Part shown: positions 34,430 through 42,183 of the stretch, one piece after another | Numbering within the stretch: the stretch's first letter is position 1 | How the letters are laid out: every line of letters starts with the position of its first letter | Origin: Trinickia violacea | GTDB lineage: Bacteria; Pseudomonadota; Gammaproteobacteria; Burkholderiales; Burkholderiaceae | Direction of reading: 5' to 3' | NCBI RefSeq assembly: GCF_005280735.1 | Contig: NZ_CP040078.1 | Location: forward strand, 1,736,001-1,800,000 | DNA length: 64,000 nt | The notes under the pieces: model-generated | The model's input: only the letters and a program-made list of their open reading frames with translations | The model's database searches: none | Told to the model about the DNA's origin: nothing | Program-made: the position numbers and the translations under genes

Positions 34430-34942
34430 ATGACTAAAACCCCTCGAAAACAGGCCGTTGCACCGGATGCCCCCGTGATCCCCAGTGTCGGCGAGGGAAA
34501 GCGCGGCGAGCAAGGCTACGTCGGCTACCTGATGCGCCAGGCCGGCGCGGCGCTTCGGCTGCGGATGGAGCGCGCCCTGGCGGACTACGGCGTGACGCCC
34601 CCGCAATTCAACGTGCTGACGATGCTGGTCGCGTATCCGGGCATATCGAACGCGGATGTGGCGCGGCTCTCGATGCTGACGCCGCAGACGGTCAGCGTGA
34701 TCGTCGCGAACCTGGAACGTTCGGGCGCAATCGAGCGCCGGCCGCACGCGATCCACGGCCGTATTCAGCACATCGATGTGACACCCGCCGGCAAAGCGCT
34801 GCTCAAGTCATGCCGCGTGCGCACGCGCGAAATCGAGCAGCAGCTGCTGAACGGCTTGAGCGAGGATGAGGAGCGCGTGATTCGACGCTGGCTCGTGCGT
34901 GTCGCGATGGAAGGCGGCGGGGCGGACGCGATAGCGGAATAG
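34430..34942 (+). CDS. MarR-family transcriptional regulator
   Basis: A 170-residue winged-helix protein. YLMRQAGAALRLRMERALADYGVTPPQFNVLTML is the dimer and first helix region, ADVARLSMLTPQTVSVIVANLERSGAIERRPH is the DNA-binding helix and wing, and RIQHIDVTPAGKALL follows. It has an N-terminal extension of about 28 polar residues. It probably represses itself and the divergent desaturase; the ligand is unknown. Confidence 0.9.
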   Translation: MTKTPRKQAVAPDAPVIPSVGEGKRGEQGYVGYLMRQAGAALRLRMERALADYGVTPPQFNVLTMLVAYPGISNADVARLSMLTPQTVSVIVANLERSGAIERRPHAIHGRIQHIDVTPAGKALLKSCRVRTREIEQQLLNGLSEDEERVIRRWLVRVAMEGGGADAIAE

Positions 34943-34971
34943 CAGAGTGACGAGCCGGAGGCGGCCTGTCT

Positions 34972-35727
34972 TCAGCGATGAGCGACCGCGCAGGCGTGGT
35001 CGAGCAGCGGCTCGGCTGACCCGCTGCCGCCCGTGACATCGGTGCCGCTGTTGAGGATCAGCCAGCCGTCGTTCGCGGCGGTGGGCCCGGCGCCGGTCAC
35101 GAGTATCGTCTGCATGCCCATTTGGTCCGATCCCGCGCGATCGCGCGCGACGATGTCGAACGGATCGACATCGAACGCCGGGCCGGTCACGCGCATGATC
35201 CGATAGCGGCTGCCGCCGATTGTGTCCCAAGTCCATTGGCCCGGCGGGTCGCTGCGATGGCTTTCGAGCTCGGCGCTTGCGTCCGCGTGCATGCAGTCGA
35301 TATGGATGTGCAGTTGCTCTTGCGAGCGCCGGTACTTCGAATTGACTTCGAGCCCGAGCAGATTGTCGGGCAGGGGTTTCTTGAGCGACGCTTCAACGAA
35401 ACTGCGCGCGGTCCATGCGTCGGCCCAATAGTTCGGTGCGGCGGGGCCGAGCAGCAGCGGGCTTTCGATTCCGGTGACGCGCTCGGTCGGGATCAGCAGA
35501 TGTTGCGCGACCCCATTGCGGTCCTTCAGAAGCGCGTAGTGTTGCGTGAGATTGACGTTCGCGCACAGGCCCGTCTTGCCGGTGTTTTGCGCGGCGGGCA
35601 CGCAGTCGAGATGGACGATGTCCCACAGCGCGTTGGGGTCGGCGGAGGCGATGGTTTCGCAGCCTGTGCTTGCCGCCGCGAAGACCACCGCGGCGAGCAC
35701 GGTTTTGACGAAAGGGTTCGAGCACAT
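34972..35727 (-). CDS. CDP-diacylglycerol diphosphatase (Cdh family)
   Basis: A 251-residue HIT-superfamily enzyme that cleaves CDP-diacylglycerol to CMP and phosphatidate. QLHIHIDCMH (H140, H142) is the catalytic HIT-like motif. ALWDIVHLDCVP and the GIESPLLLGPAAPNYW block are Cdh-specific. The N-terminal hydrophobic segment ending STGC may be a signal or lipoprotein signal, so it acts at the periplasmic face. It lies 19 bp downstream of the ferritin-like gene on the same strand, so they may be co-transcribed. Confidence 0.85.
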   Translation of the reverse strand: MCSNPFVKTVLAAVVFAAASTGCETIASADPNALWDIVHLDCVPAAQNTGKTGLCANVNLTQHYALLKDRNGVAQHLLIPTERVTGIESPLLLGPAAPNYWADAWTARSFVEASLKKPLPDNLLGLEVNSKYRRSQEQLHIHIDCMHADASAELESHRSDPPGQWTWDTIGGSRYRIMRVTGPAFDVDPFDIVARDRAGSDQMGMQTILVTGAGPTAANDGWLILNSGTDVTGGSGSAEPLLDHACAVAHR

Positions 35728-35746
35728 CGGGGACGTGGCCTTCTTC

Positions 35747-36646
35747 TTACTTCTTCAAGAAGCGCAGCGCGAATTTCGCGAGGCGCGGAACCGTGGCCGG
35801 ACGCAGCAGACGTTCGTCGTAGCCGCTCATGCGCCGCTGGTTCTCGGCGAGGCAGAGTTCGATCATCGCGCGCGGGCTGAGCGCCTCGCCGACGCTGACC
35901 GCGCCCTTCGCGGCAAAGGTCGCGTCGTGCATGACGCCGTCGGCATCGATGCCTCTCGCAATGCCGACTCGTTCATAGATCAGGAACGCCCACACGGCCA
36001 AGACCCGCAGCGAGAACCACGGGCGTTTCCACCACGGCAGGTTCTTGCGGTACCACGCGGCCCAGTTCACGAAGAACAGGATGTGGCGCGCTTCCTCTTG
36101 AATGACAGGCTCGAAGGTCTCGACGAGCTCTTCCGGAAAGTAACCCGATTTCTGTGCCGAGCGAAAGAGACCGAACGCGAAGAAGCTGTCGATGCACTCG
36201 CTATGGCCCGTGACCAGCCACGCCCACTCGGGGTCCTTGGGGGCGGGATAGTCGGGTTCCGGCGCGAGCTTGATGCCGTACGCCTCGACGAGCTTCGACA
36301 GCACGACTTTATGACGCGCTTCCTCTCCTCCGTCCATATCGAGCGCTTGGCGCAATAGCGGGTCGTGCATGGAGGAGGCGAAGGTCGCGACGCGGATCGA
36401 CGCGCGGCCTTCCGTTTGTACGGCGATGTCCCAGATGGGCAGGGAGGTGATGCGATGCAGTTCGTCGGGCGCGAGCGGCGGCCAATCGATGACGGCGGGC
36501 TTGTACGGATTGTGCGTTTCGAGCAGCATCCGGCAGAACATTTGCTTGTGCTCGTCGGAACCGATCCGCACGGGCGTGCGGCCGGGGGCGTTCCAATGGC
36601 GCATTGCATGATCTGCCGCTGCTTGTTCTTGCAGCGTTTCGGACAT
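35747..36646 (-). CDS. Ferritin-like diiron domain protein
   Basis: A 299-residue helical protein. EEARH appears twice (108-112 and 184-188), the arrangement of carboxylate-histidine ligands in ferritin-like diiron proteins. Further acidic and histidine residues (HSE at 148-150) may complete the site. It could be an oxygenase or peroxidase; AurF-like or rubrerythrin-like roles cannot be told apart by eye. Start ATG at 36646; a much longer frame upstream is not conserved. Followed by cdh. Confidence 0.75.
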   Translation of the reverse strand: MSETLQEQAAADHAMRHWNAPGRTPVRIGSDEHKQMFCRMLLETHNPYKPAVIDWPPLAPDELHRITSLPIWDIAVQTEGRASIRVATFASSMHDPLLRQALDMDGGEEARHKVVLSKLVEAYGIKLAPEPDYPAPKDPEWAWLVTGHSECIDSFFAFGLFRSAQKSGYFPEELVETFEPVIQEEARHILFFVNWAAWYRKNLPWWKRPWFSLRVLAVWAFLIYERVGIARGIDADGVMHDATFAAKGAVSVGEALSPRAMIELCLAENQRRMSGYDERLLRPATVPRLAKFALRFLKK

Positions 36647-36806
36647 AGCGTTGCTGATGTAGGGCAGGAGCAAGGTCCGGCCATTCTGGCATAGTTCGCG
36701 TTGCACTGCCGCGAACTGCGCAACGCGTGCGCGGCGCGCGGCTAGGCGGTCTACATCGGCACGGCAGGCGAGCCTCGGCGCCCGCCGCAAAGAGGGGGCG
36801 GGCGTT

Positions 36807-37022
36807 TCAGTTACGGCTGTCGATCCACATGCGGCCCCAGCGGAAAGCGTATGCGAGGGCGTGTTCTTCGTCAAAAAAGTAGTCGAGTGCGTCGAACGAA
36901 TAGGCGTGACTTTGCGCGGTGCTGGCTTTCTCGATCGTGATGCCGGCCGCGAACAGCCCGTTCGGCAGGCGTTGCGCCATCGGCGCGACTTCGTAGCCTT
37001 TGTAGAGAATGTGTTGGGTCAT
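36807..37022 (-). CDS. Small conserved hypothetical protein
   Basis: A 71-residue protein: MTQHILYKGYEVAPMAQRLP, then GITIEKASTAQSHAYSFDALDYFFDEEHALAYAFRWGRMWID. The 'YEVxPxAxxLxxG…I' opening and the F/Y-rich second half occur in small Burkholderiaceae proteins (recalled, not searched). Probably a small alpha/beta cytoplasmic fold. Function unknown. Confidence 0.65.
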   Translation of the reverse strand: MTQHILYKGYEVAPMAQRLPNGLFAAGITIEKASTAQSHAYSFDALDYFFDEEHALAYAFRWGRMWIDSRN

Positions 37023-37313
37023 GGCGTTGACGGCGAATGCGTTTGAGCGTGAACAGTCCCTAGCGTAGAGGGCGTCGTGCCCGGAGTGAACGAATCATTC
37101 GTCGCAAGCTAATCACGGATGGGGGCTAGCTGCCGCCATGGATCGGAAGATAGCGACGATCCGGATCGAGGCCGCGTTGCGTGCCGGGCGCCGGGAGATC
37201 GCCCGATAAGCGCAGCCTGATAGGATGACGTGCCGCGTTAGCAGAAGCACCGACGGCGCGAGACAGACTTGCCTTGGTGCAGCGGCAGCGGAATACCAAC
37301 GAGGGAAATAAGG

Positions 37314-37793
37314 ATGCCGGAAATTAGAAAGGCGACGCGCGCCGATGCGCAGGCGGCGTGGGATATCAGGAAGCTGTCCGTGCTGGCGCAGTGCGAGGGG
37401 TTTTATCCCGGGCATCTGCTCGAAGCGTGGACCTCCGGCGTGCCGTCGGAGAAATGGGCGGAGCTGGTCGAGCGCGGGTTCTACGTCGCTCATGACGATG
37501 CGGCCGTGCTTGCCACAGGCATGATCGCAACCGATACGGGCAGGATCGACGCCGTCTTCGTCCATCCGGATCATATGGGCCGAGGCTTGGGCAAGCGGAT
37601 GATGGATTTTCTGGAAGGACTCGCGCGCGCCCATGCTCTGCCCGAGCTGAGCCTCGATGCGACCTTGAACGCCGCGCCGTTTTATCGACGCTGCGGATTC
37701 GCCGGGGAGACGCTGTCGCTGTATCACTCGCCGAGAGGCTTCTCGCTCGAATGCGTGCCGATGACGAAACGGCTGACCGCTTGCCACGCATGA
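37314..37793 (+). CDS. GNAT-family N-acetyltransferase
   Basis: A 159-residue acetyltransferase. IDAVFVHPDHMGRGLGKRMMDFL is motif A with the acetyl-CoA pyrophosphate loop (GRGLGK). ELSLDATLNAAPFYRRCGFAGE is motif B. Ribosome site AAGG beside the ATG at 37314. Substrate unknown. The marC gene follows after 24 bp. Confidence 0.87.
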   Translation: MPEIRKATRADAQAAWDIRKLSVLAQCEGFYPGHLLEAWTSGVPSEKWAELVERGFYVAHDDAAVLATGMIATDTGRIDAVFVHPDHMGRGLGKRMMDFLEGLARAHALPELSLDATLNAAPFYRRCGFAGETLSLYHSPRGFSLECVPMTKRLTACHA

Positions 37794-37817
37794 CCGGCGC
37801 GACACGGATATCCAAAC

Positions 37818-38486
37818 ATGCTGAACGATCTCGTCGAAACCATTCTGCTGATCATCGCCGGGCTATTTCCGATCATCAATCCGCCGGCCGCGGGCTTCAT
37901 CGTGCTGAGCATGGTGCCTCACGCGACGGCAGCCGAGCGGGCCGAGCTCGCCAGGCGCATTTCGCTCAACAGTCTCATCATCCTGCTCGCGTCGTTGTCG
38001 ATCGGCGCTTACGTGCTGTCGTTCTTCGGGATCTCGATACCGGTGTTGCGGGTAGCGGGAGGGTTGGTGATCGGCTTCGCTGGGTGGAATCTGCTCCACG
38101 CCTCGGCGGATGAGGAGCGCGAGGCCGAGCCGAACGTGGCGTCGAGCGCGGCTCGGATCGCGACGCTGCGCGCCAAGGCGTTTTATCCGCTCACGCTGCC
38201 TATCACCGTCGGCCCGGGCTCGATCGCGGTGGCGATCGCACTTGGGACGGGTTCGCCGCGCGGGGGCCTCGCGCCGATTCACCTGGTGGGCGTGGCTATC
38301 GCGCTCGCGTTTCTGTGGGCTTCCATCTATGTCTGCGTGAGGTACGCGGCCTACGTCGAAAGGTGGCTCGGCCCGATCGGCACGCAAGTGGCCATGCGCC
38401 TGTTCGCGTTCGTGCTCTTCTGCATCGGTCTGCAGATCTTGTGGCTCGGGCTTGCCGAGCTGATCGGATCGGTGCATGTCAAGTAG
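37818..38486 (+). CDS. MarC-family integral membrane protein
   Basis: A 222-residue inner-membrane protein with six predicted helices. GLFPIINPPAAGFIVLSM is the conserved first helix with the NP pair, and FYPLTLPITVGPGSIAVAIALG is the matching second half. Function of the family is not established; the old link to antibiotic resistance is doubtful. Likely co-transcribed with the acetyltransferase gene. Confidence 0.9.
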   Translation: MLNDLVETILLIIAGLFPIINPPAAGFIVLSMVPHATAAERAELARRISLNSLIILLASLSIGAYVLSFFGISIPVLRVAGGLVIGFAGWNLLHASADEEREAEPNVASSAARIATLRAKAFYPLTLPITVGPGSIAVAIALGTGSPRGGLAPIHLVGVAIALAFLWASIYVCVRYAAYVERWLGPIGTQVAMRLFAFVLFCIGLQILWLGLAELIGSVHVK

Positions 38487-38534
38487 GGGCTTTACAACCC
38501 GCTCGACACCTGTTCACGCCCGCAGCCTCACGAC

Positions 38535-38596
38535 GCGCGCTTCGAAGCGGCCTTCGTCGCCTCCCTGACGAACGCGACGAAGCGCGCGGCTTTTTT
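38535..38596 (+). terminator. Probable intrinsic terminator after marC
   Basis: GCGCGCTTCG (38535-38544) pairs with CGAAGCGCGC (38578-38587), then GGC and six Ts (38591-38596). An inner stem TTCGTCGC/GCGACGAA (38553-38560/38574-38581) is an alternative fold. Confidence 0.6.
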
Positions 38597-38610
38597 GCCT
38601 CACTGCAGCC

Positions 38611-39573
38611 TCACTGCGCCGTTTGCTGCCGCTGATACTCGTGGTTCTTCATTTGCAGATAGTCCTGCCGATCCACTTCGTGCAGTTGCTGCGGATATTG
38701 TTCGGTCGCGTCGAACCAAGTCGCGAGGCGCTGAGCGAGTTGCTTGTCCGGCGGGCTTGCAAGTGAGCCGAGATATGCGTCAATCGCGAGGTAATAGCGC
38801 ATCGTGTTGCGCTCGACGAGACCGCGCACGCCGCCGATATATTGCAGCTTCCCGCTCGACGGATCGCTCGTCGAAGTAAAGCCGACTTTGTCGGCGCCCA
38901 GAGTCGCGAGATAGGTTTTCATCGCGAGCCGCCCGGCAAGGCCGTAGCCATACGCGTAGGTCAGATGCAGGAACGTGCGGTTGCCGCTGATCGAAACGGC
39001 TTCGAGCACGATGCGGTAGTCCTTGGTGCTGAGCGGGCCGCTATCCGCGCTGAGCTCCACTTTGAAGTAGTCCGCGCTGCTTTCGACCGGGTGGTAGCTG
39101 AATTGCAATCGATAGGTGGACGGCAGCGCTTCTTCGACTTTCCTGCCGAGGTTCACGGTCAGCATGCTCGCGTTGTCGTTGCTCGATGCGTGGCAATACT
39201 TGATGTTCAAGTGCAGGATCAGTACGTCGCACCAGTTGCCGGGGCCGCGCACCGGATCGTCGAGCGCGCCGTTGACGGTCGCGAACGGATAGTCCATCAC
39301 CGCGTAGATGTCGCCCTTGAGCCTCGACGGCGATTCTTCGGAAACGAGGGCCAGCTCGCGGTGAAACGGATTGTGCGCGAGCTGCTGCGTGAGGCTCTGG
39401 TAGGTGTCGCGCAGGCTCTGGGCGTCGTCGGCCGCGGCGGCGTTCGCGACGAGACCGTACCCGCAAAGGCACCACACCAGCAGCATGGCGAGCACCGCTG
39501 CCAGCTTGTGCCGTTTGGTGTGCCCGCTCGTTTTGCCTTCGCGAGCACGCGCTCCTGCCAGACCCGATCTCAT
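38611..39573 (-). CDS. Conserved secreted/membrane-anchored protein of unknown function
   Basis: A 320-residue protein. It has a basic N terminus, one hydrophobic helix (LAAVLAMLLVWCLCGYGLVA), then a large periplasmic part with four cysteines or so (NWCD, KYCHA among them) and no recognised domain. The ATG at 39573 overlaps the Nudix stop as TGATG, so it is translated by coupling. A role linked to the Nudix hydrolase is possible, but nothing in the sequence shows it. Confidence 0.7.
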   Translation of the reverse strand: MRSGLAGARAREGKTSGHTKRHKLAAVLAMLLVWCLCGYGLVANAAAADDAQSLRDTYQSLTQQLAHNPFHRELALVSEESPSRLKGDIYAVMDYPFATVNGALDDPVRGPGNWCDVLILHLNIKYCHASSNDNASMLTVNLGRKVEEALPSTYRLQFSYHPVESSADYFKVELSADSGPLSTKDYRIVLEAVSISGNRTFLHLTYAYGYGLAGRLAMKTYLATLGADKVGFTSTSDPSSGKLQYIGGVRGLVERNTMRYYLAIDAYLGSLASPPDKQLAQRLATWFDATEQYPQQLHEVDRQDYLQMKNHEYQRQQTAQ

Positions 39574-40202
39574 CACGCCTCGCAATCGGCAGACTTGGCA
39601 AGCCGCCGCAGCGCTGCGTACTGCAACAGCATGATCGTCTTGCCGTCGACGATGTTGCCTTCGCGGATCATCGCGAGCGCGTCGTCGAGCGGCAATTCGA
39701 TGACCTCGATATCTTCGCCCTCCGATTCGACCCCGCCGCCCGGTCCGACTTTCGAGGCCGACTCGTAGTCGGCGACAAAGAAGAACAGCTTTTCCGTGAC
39801 CGAGCCAGGGCTCATGAACGCCTCGAAAACCTTCTTGACGTGCTGCACGTGATAGCCGGTTTCCTCTTCGACTTCGGTGCGGATGCGCTCTTCGGGGGAC
39901 GCGTTGTCGAGCAGGCCGCCCGGCGCTTCGATCAGCATGCCGTCGTGGCCGTTGACGAACGCCGGAAAGCGAAACTGCCGGGTCAATACGACGGTGTCGC
40001 GCCGGCGGTCGTGCAGGAGGACGGTCGCGCCGTTGCCGCGATCGTAGGTCTCGCGCGACAGCCGCTGCCAGACGTTGTCGCGGCGCAGGAAGTCGAACGT
40101 GGTTTTCTTCAGGAGGTACCAGTCGTCGGAGAGCACTTGGGTTTCCAGGATGCGGACGCGGTCCGTGGTGGCCTTCGCGGGTTCATTCGCGTTTGCGTTC
40201 AT
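39573..40202 (-). CDS. Nudix hydrolase, NudK (GDP-mannose pyrophosphatase)-like
   Basis: A 209-residue Nudix enzyme. The box region reads EAPGGLLDNASPEERIRTEV-EEETGY: E, EE and G are kept, but the canonical E7 and R15 are A and T. The GLLDN start and a degenerate box are also seen in E. coli NudK. FEAFMSPGSVTEKLFFFVADY is typical of the ADP-sugar pyrophosphatase group. It probably hydrolyses a nucleotide sugar. Divergent from a DeoR regulator with 84 bp between the starts. Confidence 0.82.
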   Translation of the reverse strand: MNANANEPAKATTDRVRILETQVLSDDWYLLKKTTFDFLRRDNVWQRLSRETYDRGNGATVLLHDRRRDTVVLTRQFRFPAFVNGHDGMLIEAPGGLLDNASPEERIRTEVEEETGYHVQHVKKVFEAFMSPGSVTEKLFFFVADYESASKVGPGGGVESEGEDIEVIELPLDDALAMIREGNIVDGKTIMLLQYAALRRLAKSADCEA

Positions 40203-40240
40203 GTGTCGGCTCCAGTTGCGGTGAGGCTGGCTCGATGATA

Positions 40241-40279
40241 TCGTGCAAATTCGTGCAAAAACAAGATTTTTCGTGCAAA
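40241..40279. promoter_or_regulatory. Three phased direct repeats, candidate DeoR operator
   Basis: TCGTGCAAA occurs at 40241-40249, 40251-40259 and 40271-40279: steps of 10 and 20 bp, so all lie on one face of the helix. They fill the short gap between the divergent Nudix and DeoR-family genes. Confidence 0.65.
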
Positions 40280-40286
40280 CACTTTC

Positions 40287-41042
40287 ATGCTCACCAGTCA
40301 ACGAAAAAGCGAAATCCTTGCCATCCTCAAGCGCGACGGGCAGGTGCTCGCCAAAGCCTTGAGCGAATCGTTCGAGGTCTCCGAAGACACGATTCGCCGC
40401 GACCTGCGCGAGCTCGCGAGCGAGGGGCTGTTGCAAAGAGTGCATGGCGGCGCGCTGCCCGCGTCGCCGGCGACGGCGGATTTCGCGCATCGCCAGCCCA
40501 TCGAATCGGCGACCAAGCGCGCGGTCGCGAAGGCGGCCGCCGGCATGATCGGCGAGGGGCAGGTCGTGATCGTCGACGGCGGCACCACGGCGATCGAACT
40601 CGTGCGGCAGTTGCCGCGCGAGCTGTCGGCAACGGTGGTCACGCATAGTCCGAACGTCGCGGTGGAGCTGGTCGAGCACCCCGGGATCGAGGTGATCGTG
40701 ATCGGCGGCAGGCTCTTCAAGCATTCGATCGTGACGGTCGGCGCGGCCGCGATCGAGGCGCTTTCGCACATTCGCGCCGATGTGTTCTTCATGGGCGTCA
40801 CGGGCGTGCATGCCACGGCGGGCTTGAGCACCGGCGATCTGGAGGAGGCGTATATGAAGCGCGCTTTGGCGGCTCACGCGGCGGAGACTGTTGTGCTGGC
40901 TTCGGCCGACAAGATCAACGCAGCGTCGCAATACCGGATCGGCGAGCTCGCGATGGCTAGCGCGATCATTGTCGAGAAGTCGACGGATGCTGCGCTGACC
41001 GAGCCGCTGGAGGCGGCGGGGGTGACGGTGGTGAGGGCGTAA
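40287..41042 (+). CDS. DeoR/GlpR-family transcriptional regulator
   Basis: A 251-residue regulator. The N-terminal HTH is LAKALSESFEVSEDTIRRDL with the family tail LLQRVHGGALP. The C-terminal DeoRC sugar-phosphate domain has VIVDGGTTAIELVRQLP, GGRLFKHSIVTVG and FMGVTGVHATAGLST. It should respond to a sugar phosphate. The phased repeats upstream suggest it controls itself and the divergent Nudix operon. Confidence 0.92.
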   Translation: MLTSQRKSEILAILKRDGQVLAKALSESFEVSEDTIRRDLRELASEGLLQRVHGGALPASPATADFAHRQPIESATKRAVAKAAAGMIGEGQVVIVDGGTTAIELVRQLPRELSATVVTHSPNVAVELVEHPGIEVIVIGGRLFKHSIVTVGAAAIEALSHIRADVFFMGVTGVHATAGLSTGDLEEAYMKRALAAHAAETVVLASADKINAASQYRIGELAMASAIIVEKSTDAALTEPLEAAGVTVVRA

Positions 41043-41149
41043 GCGTTAAAGAAGCGCGGACAACGCTCCCATGTTGGCACGACGCATCGACCGGTTTAAT
41101 CTCACGCGAACCGTCCCGATTCCCTCTGCGCCAACCGGAACCCCAAGTC

Positions 41150-41827
41150 ATGACCGATCAAACTTCGACCATCGAAATCGAAACCGCACCGAACCCCGAA
41201 TACGCCGTGATCCTGATGCACGGTCTCGGGGCCGACGCGAACGACTTCGTCCCGCTCGTTCCCGAGCTTCGCATCCCGGGTGCGCCGGGCGTGCGCTTCG
41301 TGTTTCCGAACGCGCCGGAGATCGCGGTCACCGCGAACGGCGGCTATGTGATGCGCGCGTGGTACGACATCTACGAATTCGGCGGCGTGACCCGCAAGGT
41401 CGACGAAGCGGGCATCGAGGCGTCCTGTGCAACGGTGCGCAAGCTGATCGACGAGCAGAACCGGCGCGGCATCCCGACTTCGAAAATCTTTCTCGCCGGT
41501 TTTTCGCAGGGCGGGGCGATGACCTATTCGGCGGGACTCACGCATCCGGAAGCGCTCGCCGGACTGATCGTCTTGTCGGGATACGTTCCGTCGAGCGGTT
41601 TCATCGAGAGCCGCTTCGAGGCGGCGAACCGTGAAGTGCCGGTCTTCGCCGCTCACGGCACGCAAGACGACATCTTGGCGATCCAGCTGGGCGAAGCCGG
41701 TCGCGATTTCGCGCTCGCGCGCGGCTGCAAGGTCGAGTGGCACGCGTATCCGATGCCGCACTCGGTGTGCCTCGAAGAGGTCGAAGCGCTGCGCACGTGG
41801 CTGGCAGCGCGCCTCGCACAACGCTGA
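41150..41827 (+). CDS. Carboxylesterase/lysophospholipase-like alpha/beta hydrolase
   Basis: A 225-residue serine hydrolase of the EstB/phospholipase-carboxylesterase group. LMHGLGADANDF is the oxyanion loop and GFSQGGAM the nucleophile elbow with S119. HGTQDD gives the aspartate (D173) and MPHSV the histidine (H204). Soluble, no signal peptide. It hydrolyses short acyl esters. Confidence 0.9.
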   Translation: MTDQTSTIEIETAPNPEYAVILMHGLGADANDFVPLVPELRIPGAPGVRFVFPNAPEIAVTANGGYVMRAWYDIYEFGGVTRKVDEAGIEASCATVRKLIDEQNRRGIPTSKIFLAGFSQGGAMTYSAGLTHPEALAGLIVLSGYVPSSGFIESRFEAANREVPVFAAHGTQDDILAIQLGEAGRDFALARGCKVEWHAYPMPHSVCLEEVEALRTWLAARLAQR

Positions 41828-41843
41828 CCCATTCACCGCTAGA

Positions 41844-41876
41844 GTGACGGCTCGTCCCAATCGGTCGGGCCGTCAC
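41844..41876. terminator. Stem-loop after the esterase gene
   Basis: GTGACGGC (41844-41851) pairs with GCCGTCAC (41869-41876), 17-base loop. No clear T run follows, so the terminator activity is uncertain. Confidence 0.4.
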
Positions 41877-41975
41877 CTTGCGGCGCCGCGTAACTGCCGA
41901 TAGAATCCATTCCCTGAGCTTTCGCTCTCGTCATTTCATTTCTTCATTTCACTCAACGTTCAAGGGAGGCGCCAC

Positions 41976-42029
41976 ATGATCTTCGCAATGCGTTCGCCAG
42001 TCCCTAACGTTTCTCCGCGACGGCCTTAA
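41976..42029 (+). other. 17-codon ORF behind a strong ribosome site
   Basis: GGGAGG lies 8 bases before ATG 41976, which opens MIFAMRSPVPNVSPRRP and a stop. It precedes the ABC exporter gene by about 150 bp. It may be a leader peptide or the remains of a removed gene; the rest of 41828-42183 holds nothing recognised. Confidence 0.3.
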
Positions 42030-42183
42030 ATCGTCGTCCGCGCGAAGGGGCCAGCCGCCTCCGCGCTGCTTTCAGAAAGTCCGTCGTTTGATCGTCAGCA
42101 GCCATGCTGGCGCGTCGACTATTTCTTTCGTTTCTTCTTGATTGGAGTACCTTGCACGTTCCGCGTCGCAGGGTCGTCGAAAA

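Noticed and set aside
37113..37805. Antisense frame over the acetyltransferase gene
   Set aside because: Arg-rich shadow of a gene with clear GNAT motifs on the other strand.
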